The position numbers and the translations under genes are program-made. Below the pieces are notes generated by a model. That model was not told the origin of the DNA, ran no database searches, and saw only the letters and a list, made by a program, of their open reading frames with translations. A stretch of 64,000 bases of DNA. Origin: Szabonella sp046295215. GTDB taxonomy: Bacteria; Pseudomonadota; Alphaproteobacteria; Rhodobacterales; Rhodobacteraceae. Position 1 is the stretch's first letter. Each line of letters begins with the position of its first letter. Of the stretch, positions 15,987 to 24,802 are shown in pieces. The stretch lies in the NCBI GenBank assembly GCA_046295215.1, contig JBKBNP010000006.1, positions 1 through 64,000 of the forward strand, read 5' to 3'.

Positions 15987-18900
15987 ATGGCCCCGAAACC
16001 CGACCTCAAGGCCGAGGGCAAGGAACTTGCGACCCTTCTCGCGGATGCACGCAAACGCCCGCTGAATTTTGCCATCCTCTTGACGGGCGACGGCATGGCG
16101 GTGCAGGCCGACAAGGTCAAATCCGTCGAGGCGATGCGCAAGGCGGCAAAATCCGCGGGCGGTGGCGCCAAGGGCGCATGGGGCCAGATGTCGGCCGAAG
16201 GGCGCAAGCTGATCCTGACCTGCGAGAATGACCCGCCCGGCGGCTTTGCCAAACAGCTCCAGCGACATTTTTCCGAGCGCGGCCAGATGGTGCAGGTGCT
16301 GTTCGCCGGGGACGAGGAGCCGGAGGACGAAGCCGCGCCGGTTGCGCAGGCCCCCCAAGACCCCCGCCGCAAGCCCGACACCGCAGCGCCCGCCCCCGAC
16401 ACCGCGCCAGAGGAGGAGGACGGCGACGAGGATGACCACGCCGCCGAAGCGGGCGACCTTGCCGCCCTCATCAAGGCCGCGCGCAAGAAACCCTATAATT
16501 TCGCCTGCCTCCTGACCGATGGCGGGGTCGTGCTGAAAGGCCACCGCCGCAAGCCGCCCGAGGTTCTGGTTCGTCTCGCCAAGGCCGAAGGCGGCAGCGC
16601 CAAGGGCGGCTGGGGCCGCATGTCGGTGGAGGGCAAGCTGGTCGTGCTGACCTGTCTGGAGGATGCCCCCCAGACGCTTGCGCGCCGCACCAAGATGCAT
16701 CTGAAGGCCTTCGGCATCAAGGCGGGGGTCAAGCTCGCGACCCCCTCGGGCGAGGTGATCGAGGCCGAGGAGGACAGCCTGGATCAGGCCCCCGCACACC
16801 GCGACGCGACGCCAGCCGTGCCCGCGCAAACGCCCCCTGCCCCGGACGCCTCCCGCGCGCTGGCGCAGGATTTCCGCAGCCTTGCCGCCGACATTCTGCG
16901 CGGCCCCGCCGCCAGCGACCTGAAACTTGCCCAGAAGGTCAGCGGCATGACGAAGCTGTTCGTCACGACGATGGGCGAGCAGAATATGGAAAAAGCGGCC
17001 AAGCTGCTGGAATTCCTGAAAACCCTCGCGCCACCGCAAGGCAGCACGCCGCCCCCGGACCCCCGCCCCGAACCGGGTCGCCCGATCTGGGAGAACGGTG
17101 CCAATACCGGCGCACAGATCGCAACGCAGAACGGCTATCCGGTCTATGCCCGCAAGCGCGTCAAGGGCGATTTCGGCGCGCAGGACGAGGCAACCGCCTA
17201 TGGGCGCAGCCTTTCCGTTGCCGTCGCCCTGCTGGTCGAAAAGGGCCGCTATGTCATCTACGAGGCCGAGATCGACAGCAATTTCCTCTGGGGCGACCGG
17301 CTGAACCGCAAGGATCTGGAAAATTCCAGAACCGAGGATCCCGATGACACCGATCTGGTGCGCAACCATCCCGATATGGTGGCGCTGGTGTCCACCGATG
17401 ACATCGTGGTGCGCACCGCCACGGGCGTTGGCCGGATCGACCGCGACGGAAACATCCTGTCGCCCTTTCAGGGCCAGCTTGCGGTCTTCGGGCCCGGGAT
17501 GGCCCGGATCACCGACCGCAAGCAATTCGAAAGCCAGTTCGAGCTTGTGATGCGCGACAGCGCCTATGCTGCCATCAATGCGGCGCAAGAGGCAGCCGAG
17601 GACGCGAAGGCGCGGTTCGCGGCACCCTTGTCCGAGGCCGACCGCGCCACGATGGGCCGTGTGTTCGACGACCTCGCCCCGATCCGCGCCGAACGCGAGG
17701 CCAAGGAAAAGGAACTGCTGCTGGCGCAGATGCGCAAATATTCGGGCTATGCCGAACTTGCGTCGGAATACATGAACCCGCTGCTGATCCCGATCAACCG
17801 CTTGCGCGACTTTGCACAGGAGAAGCTGACCGGGACAGAAAAGCCCGATGACAGCGCCGAGGTTGCCCGGATCTCAGCGGAACTGGCGCAGATCAAGGCG
17901 CGCGAAACCGCCGCCGCCGCCGATTTCCCGCTGGCGATGCGGGTGGAAAACCTCGACAGCTTCCGCGCCATGACGCCCGAGGCGCAGGCGGCGGCCCTGC
18001 GCGGCCATGCCGATGGGGTGCTGGAGGACATCGTCACCACGCGCAAGAATATCGACAAGGGCAAATTCGATTTCTGGACCATGCCGGGCATCCGCGACAC
18101 CGCCATGGCGGGGATGGGGCTTTCGGGCGATCAGTTGCAATGGGCGCAGGACAAGGCCGACTGGGAAGGCAAGAAGGACACCGCCGCCGCCGTGGCCGAA
18201 GGAGTGATCGGCATAGGCCTGGGCGTGGCTGCCGTCTTTGCCTCGGGTGGCACCGCGCTCGTGCTTGGCGCGGGGGCGCTCGCCGTCGGGGGCTACGGGG
18301 CCTATGACGTGACGGAGACCTATTTCCGCAACGGCTCTGCCGCGAACATCGCGCTGGACCCGACGCAGGGCCTGATCCCCGAAGAGGACGTGCCGCATTG
18401 GGGCTGGGTCGCAGCCTCGTGGATTGGGCTGGGCCTCGATGCGTCCTCGGTCCGCGCCGCCGTCAAGGCACTGAAGGCGGGCGCGCAACTGAGCGATGTG
18501 GCCAAAACCCTCGGCGTGGCCGAAGAGGTTCTCGCCCCCGCACTCAAGGGCAAGAACCTGTCCGGCTTCAAGGCTGCCGGCATGGCCAGCGAGGCGTTCG
18601 ACGCGAGATACGGCGCCTCTACCGCCGAGGCCGTCACCACGATCACCCGCAACACGAAAGGCGGGTTCGATGTCGAGGTGGTGGTGCGCATGGGGGGCGA
18701 CCCGGCCTTGCGGCAGGCCGCCGTGGCCGAGGAACTGCGCCATGTCCAGCAGTTGAATGACCCCGCCTTTGCCGATGATTTCGCGCGGCTGACCGAGGGC
18801 GCGCTGGCGGACTGGCCCGCCAAACCGCTGCTGGACAAGATGCGCGCCGCCCGGTCGCAGATGCGGCTGGAGGCCGACAGCCAGCAAAGCCTGATCGCCG

Positions 18901-20081
18901 ATCTGACCCGGCGGATGGAGGGCACGACCGACCCCGCCCGCCGGGCCGTCCTGCAATCGGAACTCGACGAGGCCGCCGAGGCGCTTGGCGAATACCAGCG
19001 CCATCTGGGCGATCTGGACGCGGGTCTTGCCAGCGGCAGGGCGCCTGCAACCTTCAATCTCGACCATCCGCCGCGTCTCTTCATGCGGCCCCAGACCGGT
19101 GCCACCAAGCGCAAGGCGCTGGAGGAACTGCCGGGACTGGACGATGCGCTGAAAGGGCTGGAGGATGCCGATGCCTATACGTTCGCGAAGGTGGGCGACC
19201 GTTACGAGATGCGCCGCATTCCCGAAGGCAGGCCGGGCCATGTGGGGGACGCGCGCCCGAAACGCCTGCGGTTCGATGATGGGACAAAGAAATGGACCAT
19301 CGAGGATGCACCGGCGATCAGCACCGAGGCACGGCAGGAAACCGTAAAGGCGCTCTATGGCAAGCCGACCGGCAACGCCACACTGGAAGCTGCCATCTCC
19401 GGCTTCGACACGCCGTTCAAGCAGGCCTATGCCCGCAAATATGAAAACGCCCTTGCCCAACTGGACAAGGATGGCGGCAGCATAGCCGATGTTATGACGG
19501 GGCTGGGCACGAAGTCGGATACCGGCTTTGAACATGCCCTGCGCGATGCCCTGCGCAACAGGATCATCGAGCGGGTCAAGAGCGTCGGATCGGCAGAAGA
19601 GCAGACCGCGGCCCTGCGGAAATACATCGAGCTGATGCCCGACAACGGCGCGCGCGGAAAGCTTTTCAGCGCTTTCCGCGAGGGCAATATGGGGCCGGGC
19701 ATGACCAAAGTTGCCCCGCCCGCGCCCAACAGCATGAAACTGAAGGGTCAGACCCGCTATGGCGACGGGCTGGTGGACTATGCCGCCCCCGCACAAGGCA
19801 GCCCTCCGAAGGGTCCGCAATCCTCCGGGCGGTTTCTGGCCGAGGACAAGTCGAGTGCCGGAGCCTTCGACATGGACCAGTTCCAGAACTATGTCCTCAG
19901 CATGAAATCCAACAACGGAAAGATCGTGACCGAGACGGGAGAGCAACTGGACGGGCTGATCTACTTCTTTCCCGACAGGGGGGCCGCGACACGAATGTTG
20001 GACGCAATCGCCGGTCTGACAGTCGACCCCAATGTCCACATCGGATACCTGCGGAATGGACGGACGGTCTGGCTCCGCTGA
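15987..20081 (+). CDS. large multidomain protein, candidate polymorphic toxin with C-terminal nuclease-like domain
   Basis: A 1364-residue protein of no family I can name. Visible parts in order: two related modules (about residues 13-105 and 157-250) sharing NFAxLLT, AKGxWGxMSxEG and LTC, separated by an acidic, proline-rich linker; a conserved-looking domain at about 366-490; long charged helices; a Gly/Ala-rich hydrophobic segment at about 733-773 (VAEGVIGIGLGVAAVF onward); a region with EELRHVQQL; and a C-terminus with Asp1264, Glu1286-x-Lys1288 (LAEDKS) and Gln1298/1300, the order expected of restriction-endonuclease-like toxins. No signal peptide, RHS repeats or PAAR domain. The start is chosen for the GAGGA eight bases upstream; an upstream TTG at 15924 is rejected. 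An unknown gene follows after 44 bases. Confidence 0.7.
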   Translation: MAPKPDLKAEGKELATLLADARKRPLNFAILLTGDGMAVQADKVKSVEAMRKAAKSAGGGAKGAWGQMSAEGRKLILTCENDPPGGFAKQLQRHFSERGQMVQVLFAGDEEPEDEAAPVAQAPQDPRRKPDTAAPAPDTAPEEEDGDEDDHAAEAGDLAALIKAARKKPYNFACLLTDGGVVLKGHRRKPPEVLVRLAKAEGGSAKGGWGRMSVEGKLVVLTCLEDAPQTLARRTKMHLKAFGIKAGVKLATPSGEVIEAEEDSLDQAPAHRDATPAVPAQTPPAPDASRALAQDFRSLAADILRGPAASDLKLAQKVSGMTKLFVTTMGEQNMEKAAKLLEFLKTLAPPQGSTPPPDPRPEPGRPIWENGANTGAQIATQNGYPVYARKRVKGDFGAQDEATAYGRSLSVAVALLVEKGRYVIYEAEIDSNFLWGDRLNRKDLENSRTEDPDDTDLVRNHPDMVALVSTDDIVVRTATGVGRIDRDGNILSPFQGQLAVFGPGMARITDRKQFESQFELVMRDSAYAAINAAQEAAEDAKARFAAPLSEADRATMGRVFDDLAPIRAEREAKEKELLLAQMRKYSGYAELASEYMNPLLIPINRLRDFAQEKLTGTEKPDDSAEVARISAELAQIKARETAAAADFPLAMRVENLDSFRAMTPEAQAAALRGHADGVLEDIVTTRKNIDKGKFDFWTMPGIRDTAMAGMGLSGDQLQWAQDKADWEGKKDTAAAVAEGVIGIGLGVAAVFASGGTALVLGAGALAVGGYGAYDVTETYFRNGSAANIALDPTQGLIPEEDVPHWGWVAASWIGLGLDASSVRAAVKALKAGAQLSDVAKTLGVAEEVLAPALKGKNLSGFKAAGMASEAFDARYGASTAEAVTTITRNTKGGFDVEVVVRMGGDPALRQAAVAEELRHVQQLNDPAFADDFARLTEGALADWPAKPLLDKMRAARSQMRLEADSQQSLIADLTRRMEGTTDPARRAVLQSELDEAAEALGEYQRHLGDLDAGLASGRAPATFNLDHPPRLFMRPQTGATKRKALEELPGLDDALKGLEDADAYTFAKVGDRYEMRRIPEGRPGHVGDARPKRLRFDDGTKKWTIEDAPAISTEARQETVKALYGKPTGNATLEAAISGFDTPFKQAYARKYENALAQLDKDGGSIADVMTGLGTKSDTGFEHALRDALRNRIIERVKSVGSAEEQTAALRKYIELMPDNGARGKLFSAFREGNMGPGMTKVAPPAPNSMKLKGQTRYGDGLVDYAAPAQGSPPKGPQSSGRFLAEDKSSAGAFDMDQFQNYVLSMKSNNGKIVTETGEQLDGLIYFFPDRGAATRMLDAIAGLTVDPNVHIGYLRNGRTVWLR

Positions 20082-20125
20082 GAGTTGCGCCCGTTCCCTG
20101 CTGAATACGCGAAAGGATGCCAGCC

Positions 20126-21181
20126 ATGTCCAACCTACCAGAGACGCTTTGCCTCAATGCGGTCCTTGCGCACACGGCCACGACGCAACAGGTTTTCGAC
20201 CATGCCACGATGCATTTCGCGGCGCGGGACGATGCAGGCGTGACCCGTTGGCTGCTTACCAGTGACCTTGTGGCAAAGCGCAGCCTCGACAAGGCGATGA
20301 TGAAAGGGACGCCCGTTGCCGACGATTTCGCCCGTCTCGGGCCGGAAGCCTTCGACATGGGATTCGCGTTCTACGGCCGTCACTTTGTTCTCGCCGCAAA
20401 GCCGATGGAGGATGGCACGCGCGGCCGTCCCTCGGAAACCTTCGGGATCGGGAAGGGCTGGAGCTATTCGCTCACCTGCCGGGATCTGGAAGGGGTCGAT
20501 GCAGGCGGGTTCCGCAGCATGATGGACCTGTTGCAGGAATCGCTGCGCGGCCTCTGCGCCACCCTTCCCCTTCTGCGCGCCGAGATCCGCCGCGAGAGCG
20601 AAACCTTCATCGGCCCCTTTCCACCGCTGGCCAACCCAGAGGTCGTGACAGCCTGCCTGTCTACCGACCTCGTGCCCGCCGAATACGCAGACCCGGACGG
20701 GTTCTGGTCCGCCTGGGACCGGGTCGATTATCTGGGCGAGGGTCATGCCCTTGTGCAGCGCGGGGCCGATCTGGTGGAGGAAACCGCCTTCAAGGCAGTC
20801 GCCCTGCGATCCGGCCTTGCAATGGGGCGGGCGGCAAAACCGGGAAAGACGACCTACTTCCTTCCCGATCCGTCCGGGCCCGAACAGGCCCTGCTCGATG
20901 CCGAAGAGAGCTGCCTCGAACAGGTCGGTTATAACGCGCAAGCGCACAGTCTCGAATTCACGGCCATGCTGCCCGAAGGCATGCATCTGCCGGCGCGCGA
21001 TCTGTTCCTTCTGGTGCAATATCTTGAAAACGGGGCGGGCGGAGGCGAGCCGGTGGATCTGGTGATCGTGACCTTCCCGACGCGGGCCATGGCCGAAGCA
21101 GAAGCCCGACCCTTGCGGGATATCGGTGCGAGGGTCCAGTATCTGTCTGACTCGGGGGAATGGCAGGTTCTGGAGGACTGA
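20126..21181 (+). CDS. unrecognised protein downstream of the toxin-like gene, possible partner or immunity protein
   Basis: A 351-residue soluble protein with no signal peptide, membrane segment or motif that I recognise. It lies 44 bases after the large gene on the same strand and is very likely cotranscribed. The start MSNLPETL is preceded by GAAAGGA with eight-base spacing; an ATG nine bases earlier lacks a ribosome-binding site. The composition is acidic, with numerous Asp/Glu (DLEGVDAG, LDAEESCLEQVG). Position suggests an immunity protein, chaperone or adaptor for the upstream product, but its length is large for a typical immunity protein. The function is unassigned. Confidence 0.75.
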   Translation: MSNLPETLCLNAVLAHTATTQQVFDHATMHFAARDDAGVTRWLLTSDLVAKRSLDKAMMKGTPVADDFARLGPEAFDMGFAFYGRHFVLAAKPMEDGTRGRPSETFGIGKGWSYSLTCRDLEGVDAGGFRSMMDLLQESLRGLCATLPLLRAEIRRESETFIGPFPPLANPEVVTACLSTDLVPAEYADPDGFWSAWDRVDYLGEGHALVQRGADLVEETAFKAVALRSGLAMGRAAKPGKTTYFLPDPSGPEQALLDAEESCLEQVGYNAQAHSLEFTAMLPEGMHLPARDLFLLVQYLENGAGGGEPVDLVIVTFPTRAMAEAEARPLRDIGARVQYLSDSGEWQVLED

Positions 21182-21215
21182 ACGGCTGGTCTCGCCCCCG
21201 GACCGCCGCAACGGA

Positions 21216-21287
21216 AGGGGGCGCTGCCCCCTCGTGCCTGCGCGAGGCGCAGCCCCTCACCCCCGGGATATTTCCAGACAGAAAAAG
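21216..21287 (+). repeat. dispersed intergenic repeat, copy A
   Basis: An element with a GC palindrome GGGGGCGCTGCCCCC, a variable GC-rich middle, and the conserved tail CCCCCGGGATATTT followed by CCAGACAGAAAAAG. It lies between the convergent 351-residue gene and the RraB-like gene. Related copies occur at 48348-48438 (reverse), 58903-58972 (reverse) and, partly, 53967-54012 inside a gene. It resembles repeats I recall from other Rhodobacterales genomes; function unknown, possibly an mRNA 3'-end or REP-like element. Confidence 0.7.
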
Positions 21288-21331
21288 CCGGGCGGGCCGG
21301 AGCCATGCGCCGAAACGGCCGGGGCCAGCCG

Positions 21332-21652
21332 CTATTCGAGCAGTTCCCACCCGTCCGGTTCGAACCCGAAAGGCAGCACGGCCTCGGTCGCGCGCTTCTC
21401 TTCGGTCCAGATTGCGGCGGCAGTGATCTCGAGGGGGCCGATCCGGGCCTCCAGCGTCTCGCCATCCTCGTCCTGCCGGGTCTGGAAACCCAACGCTTCC
21501 AGGGCCTGTCCGGCCTTGGCAAAGGGCGCGTCCAGATCGTCGGCCAGAAACAGGAAATTCACCACAGCGCGAGCCGGAAGATCCTCAATCTTGCCGATTT
21601 CCTCAAAGGTTTCAAAAGTTTCCGCGCGCTGCGCCGCATAGTCATGGGTCAT
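21332..21652 (-). CDS. RraB-like protein (ribonuclease E inhibitor RraB family)
   Basis: A 106-residue acidic protein. RAVVNFLFLADDLDAPFAKAGQALEALGF and the C-terminal FGFEPDGWELLE resemble the ferredoxin-like domain shared by regulator of ribonuclease activity B and its relatives. RraB binds RNase E in Escherichia coli and alters mRNA decay; whether this distant homologue does so is unknown. The ATG at 21650-21652 is chosen because CCAGGAGG lies just upstream; an ATG at 21709 gives a 19-residue extension without support. It is separated from ribD by 246 bases in which I see no other gene. Confidence 0.75.
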   Translation of the reverse strand: MTHDYAAQRAETFETFEEIGKIEDLPARAVVNFLFLADDLDAPFAKAGQALEALGFQTRQDEDGETLEARIGPLEITAAAIWTEEKRATEAVLPFGFEPDGWELLE

Positions 21653-21898
21653 GTCCGCCTCCTGGCCCTTGGCTTGTCCGGTCATGCGCCGAAAACGCGG
21701 CTTTGGCAAGCGCCAGCCCGGCGAGCCGCGTGCAGGGCGGTTCTGCCGACCGCGGAAGCGAGGGCCGGTCGATGATGCGCAAAGAACCAGAACCGCCGAA
21801 ACCTGCCCTGAAGCGGCATCTGCAAACGGCAGTTGGCGCTCTGCGCCCCCCCTGTCGCCGCAAGCCCGGGGCCAACCTTCAGGATGGATGGCAACGGA

Positions 21899-22990
21899 TC
21901 AAAAAGCCGACGCACACCTCCAGACCGACATCACATCCGCGCCGACCCGGCGATACTCCGTCAGGCGCAGGTGTGGGGCGAGATCCAGTCGCGACACTCC
22001 GAGCGGGCCAAGGGCTGCCCGCCCCTCCTCGCCGATCAGTCTGCCAGCGCCGAACATGACCAGTTCATCCACCAGCCCGGCACGCAGCAAGGCAGCCCCG
22101 AGGCCCGCGCCGCCTTCGCAGAAGATCCGTGTGATCCCCTCGGCCGCCAATGCGGACAGCGCGTCGCGCAGGTCGATATGCCCTGCCTGCAGAGGCAGGG
22201 CAAAGAGCCGCGCCCCGGTGGCCTGCCATGGTGCCGCAGCGGCCCCTTCGCCATGCATCACCCAGACCGGCGATGTCCGGGCGAGCCGCCCCAACCGGCT
22301 GTCGGAAGCATGGCGCAGCCCGGAATCGACAAGGATCCGGACCGGCTGCGCAACCGGCCCCAACTCGCGGACCCCCAGATCCGGGTCATCGGCGCGCGCC
22401 GTGCCCGAACCGACCATCACCGCGTCATGCCGCCCGCGCATCACATGCACCATGCGGCGCGCCTCGGGCCCGGTGATCCAGCGGCTTTCCCCCGATGCCG
22501 TCGCGATCCGCCCGTCCAGCGTTGTCGCAAGCTTCAGCGTGACAAAGGGCAATCCCTGCCCGATACGCTTGAAAAACCCTGCATTGAGCCGCCGCGCCCC
22601 GGCCTCACGCACGCCTTCGGTCACGGCAATTCCGGCGGCGCGGAGCATGTCATGCCCCCGCCCCGACACACGCGGGTCCGGGTCGGTCAGCGCGCTGACC
22701 ACCCTGGCCACCCCAGCCGCCGCCAGCGCCCCGGCACAGGGCGGGGTCTGTCCATGATGGGCACAGGGCTCCAGCGTGACATAGGCCGTGGCGCCGCGTG
22801 CGGCCTCGCCCGCTTGCGCCAGCGCCCGCGCCTCGGCATGGGGCCGCCCGCCCGGCTGGGTCCAGCCCCGCCCGACGACGCGCCCTTCGGAAAGGATCAC
22901 GCAGCCAACGGCGGGATTGGGCCAGACATGCCCCAGACCCCGCGCTGCCAGTCGCAGCGCGTGGTCCATATGGGCCTCATCTTCCGTCAT
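21899..22990 (-). CDS. ribD: bifunctional riboflavin biosynthesis deaminase/reductase RibD
   Basis: A 363-residue two-domain enzyme. The N-terminal cytidine-deaminase-like domain has the zinc motifs HAEARAL and PCAHHGQTPPC and deaminates diaminohydroxyphosphoribosylaminopyrimidine. The C-terminal reductase domain (RFVTLKLATTLDGRIAT-type segment, here FVTLKLATTLDGRIATA, through the CEGGAGLGAALLRAGLVDE region) reduces the ribosyl chain with NADPH. Its ATG overlaps the stop of nrdR by four bases, the common alphaproteobacterial nrdR-ribD arrangement. Confidence 0.95.
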   Translation of the reverse strand: MTEDEAHMDHALRLAARGLGHVWPNPAVGCVILSEGRVVGRGWTQPGGRPHAEARALAQAGEAARGATAYVTLEPCAHHGQTPPCAGALAAAGVARVVSALTDPDPRVSGRGHDMLRAAGIAVTEGVREAGARRLNAGFFKRIGQGLPFVTLKLATTLDGRIATASGESRWITGPEARRMVHVMRGRHDAVMVGSGTARADDPDLGVRELGPVAQPVRILVDSGLRHASDSRLGRLARTSPVWVMHGEGAAAAPWQATGARLFALPLQAGHIDLRDALSALAAEGITRIFCEGGAGLGAALLRAGLVDELVMFGAGRLIGEEGRAALGPLGVSRLDLAPHLRLTEYRRVGADVMSVWRCASAF

Positions 22991-23454
22991 TCCTCGGCAG
23001 CGGGACCGGGGCGCAGTTCGGATACGAACTTGTCGAAATCGTCCGCCGCCTGGAAGTTCTTGTAGACACTCGCAAAGCGGACATAGGCCACGGTATCGAT
23101 CCGCGCGAGGCTTTCCATCACGATCTCGCCGATGACCTTGGAGGAAATATCCGTCTCACCGAGGCTTTCCAAGCGCCGCACGATGCCTGAAATCATCTGG
23201 TCCACCCGTTCCGGGTCTATCGGACGCTTCTGAAGCGCGATGCGGATTGACCGCTCCAGCTTGGTGCGGTCGAAATCCTCGCGCTTGCCGGAGGATTTGA
23301 TGACCACGAGATCACGCAACTGCACCCGCTCATAGGTTGTGAACCGCCCGCCACAGGCCGGACAGAACCGCCGCCGCCGGATGGACACATGATCCTCCGC
23401 TGGCCGAGAATCCTTCACCTGCGTATCGATATTGCCGCAAAATGGGCAGCGCAT
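22987..23454 (-). CDS. nrdR: transcriptional repressor NrdR
   Basis: A 155-residue repressor of ribonucleotide reductase genes. The N-terminal zinc ribbon has the paired cysteines MRCPFC and FCPACGGRFTTYERVQ; the ATP-cone domain follows (VIKSSGKREDFDRTKLERSI). ATP/dATP binding controls its oligomeric state and DNA binding. It is slightly extended at the C-terminus (RPGPAAEE). Translationally coupled to ribD through an ATGA overlap. The 245 bases upstream, to the GNAT gene, hold its promoter region; I found no clear NrdR box. Confidence 0.95.
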   Translation of the reverse strand: MRCPFCGNIDTQVKDSRPAEDHVSIRRRRFCPACGGRFTTYERVQLRDLVVIKSSGKREDFDRTKLERSIRIALQKRPIDPERVDQMISGIVRRLESLGETDISSKVIGEIVMESLARIDTVAYVRFASVYKNFQAADDFDKFVSELRPGPAAEE

Positions 23455-23699
23455 CGGCTGATCCCCCTTCGTTGTCTCTTGTCCTGCCTCATATGCGGGG
23501 GTTCACCCCCCTGCTTGTGCCAGAACTATAGGCGCGCCCCGAAAACTTGGGTAGATTTATCTGTCACCCACAAGATACCCCTTGAAACCTGTGGCGCAGC
23601 GGACTCAACCCGGTGCCGCGCGCCCGTCGGTTTCGCTGTCAGATCTACCGGGGCGCATTCAGGGACGCCCGCAAAGCGGCACCCCGTTCTTCCGCCGGT

Positions 23700-24188
23700 T
23701 CAGGTCAGGATCTTCTGCATCAGCACCAGATCCATCCAGCGCCCGAATTTCCAGCCCGCCTGCGGGATGCGCCCGACTTCGCCAAATCCGACCGCGTGGT
23801 GAAAGGCGATCCCGGTGCGGTTCTCCCCGCTCACGCCCGCCATCAGCGAGGCGATCCCGGCGTCGCGGGCGCTGGCCTCCAGGTCCGCCATCAGCCGCCG
23901 GCCGATTCCGCGGCCATGGGCGGCCGGATCCAGCAGGATCGTATGTTCGGCAATCCGCCGGTATCCGGGGCCGGACCGGAAATTCCCGAAGGTCGCGAAC
24001 CCGAGGATCCGGCCCGCCTCCTCGGCCAGCAGGAACGGATGGCCCGCCGCCGCCTTCGCCTCCAGCAAGGCAACAATCTCGGCAGCCGTCTTTTCCTGAC
24101 TGTTGAAGGTCGCCGCCGTATCGCGGATCACCGGGTTCCAGATCGCGAGGATCGCGTCTGCATCCTGCCCCCGAGCGGCCCGGATCAT
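23700..24188 (-). CDS. GNAT N-acetyltransferase (phosphinothricin acetyltransferase-like)
   Basis: A 162-residue GCN5-related acetyltransferase. MIRAARGQDADAILAIWN begins the fold, the acetyl-CoA pyrophosphate loop is GRGIGRR, and FHHAVGFGEVGRIPQAGWKFGRW is the C-terminal signature of the Pat/Bar/YncA subgroup that acetylates phosphinothricin, methionine sulfoximine or similar amino acids. The start overlaps the stop of the preceding VOC-domain gene (ATGA). Longer in-frame extensions upstream are shadows of that gene. Confidence 0.88.
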   Translation of the reverse strand: MIRAARGQDADAILAIWNPVIRDTAATFNSQEKTAAEIVALLEAKAAAGHPFLLAEEAGRILGFATFGNFRSGPGYRRIAEHTILLDPAAHGRGIGRRLMADLEASARDAGIASLMAGVSGENRTGIAFHHAVGFGEVGRIPQAGWKFGRWMDLVLMQKILT

Positions 24189-24799
24189 CCCGCCAGAACC
24201 GTTTCGCGGCCATCCGGCGCAAGCAGGGTCGCCCGCATCGCCCTGCGCCCTACTGACAGCACAACCCGCGCATCCCGCAGCCCCGCCAGCGCCGGGGCCA
24301 TCCGCGCCATATCGGGATGCACAATCTCCAGCCGCGCCAGTCGAAGCCCCGAATCCGGCAACCGCTGCACCGGATGCGCCGCCCCCTGCCACTGGATCAA
24401 GGCGGGAAATGCGCCGTCAAAGGGCAGTTCGCCATCCTCCGGCACGGCCATCCGCCAGCGCAGGTCGCCGCGCGCCAGATCCATCGCAGCACCCGCCCCG
24501 GCAGGTGCGTGGGCCAGTTCCGCATCGAGGTCATCACAGGCCACCACCCAGTTTGTCAGGCGCGGCGCGCCTTCGAAACGATCAAGCGCGAACCAGCGTG
24601 GCCGTCCCGGTGGCGGCGCCGTGGAATCGACGGCGATCACCTCCAGATAGACATCTCCCATCCGCAGCAAACGGTTGTGCGTGCCCATCGCCCCATGCGC
24701 GCCACCCGGTGACAGCGACAGGCCCAGCAGCGCCTCCACCTCCGCAACGCCCGGGGTCAGTTCCGCTGCCGAAACCGCCAGATGATCCAGCCGCAACAT
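24185..24799 (-). CDS. VOC superfamily (glyoxalase-like domain) protein
   Basis: A 204-residue protein starting MLRLDHLAVSAAELTPGVAEVE, with HNRLLRMGDVYLEVIAVD in the first half, typical of glyoxalase-like (Glyoxalase_3 type) proteins. These are metal-dependent lyases, dioxygenases or binding proteins; the reaction cannot be deduced. It lies three bases after ppx and overlaps the GNAT gene, so it may be read with the polyphosphate genes. Confidence 0.82.
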   Translation of the reverse strand: MLRLDHLAVSAAELTPGVAEVEALLGLSLSPGGAHGAMGTHNRLLRMGDVYLEVIAVDSTAPPPGRPRWFALDRFEGAPRLTNWVVACDDLDAELAHAPAGAGAAMDLARGDLRWRMAVPEDGELPFDGAFPALIQWQGAAHPVQRLPDSGLRLARLEIVHPDMARMAPALAGLRDARVVLSVGRRAMRATLLAPDGRETVLAG

Positions 24800-24802
24800 C
24801 GC

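Noticed and set aside
21653..21898. FMN riboswitch or extra gene near ribD
   Set aside because: The 246 bases lie downstream of ribD and show no conserved FMN-box segments; short frames are not coding-like.
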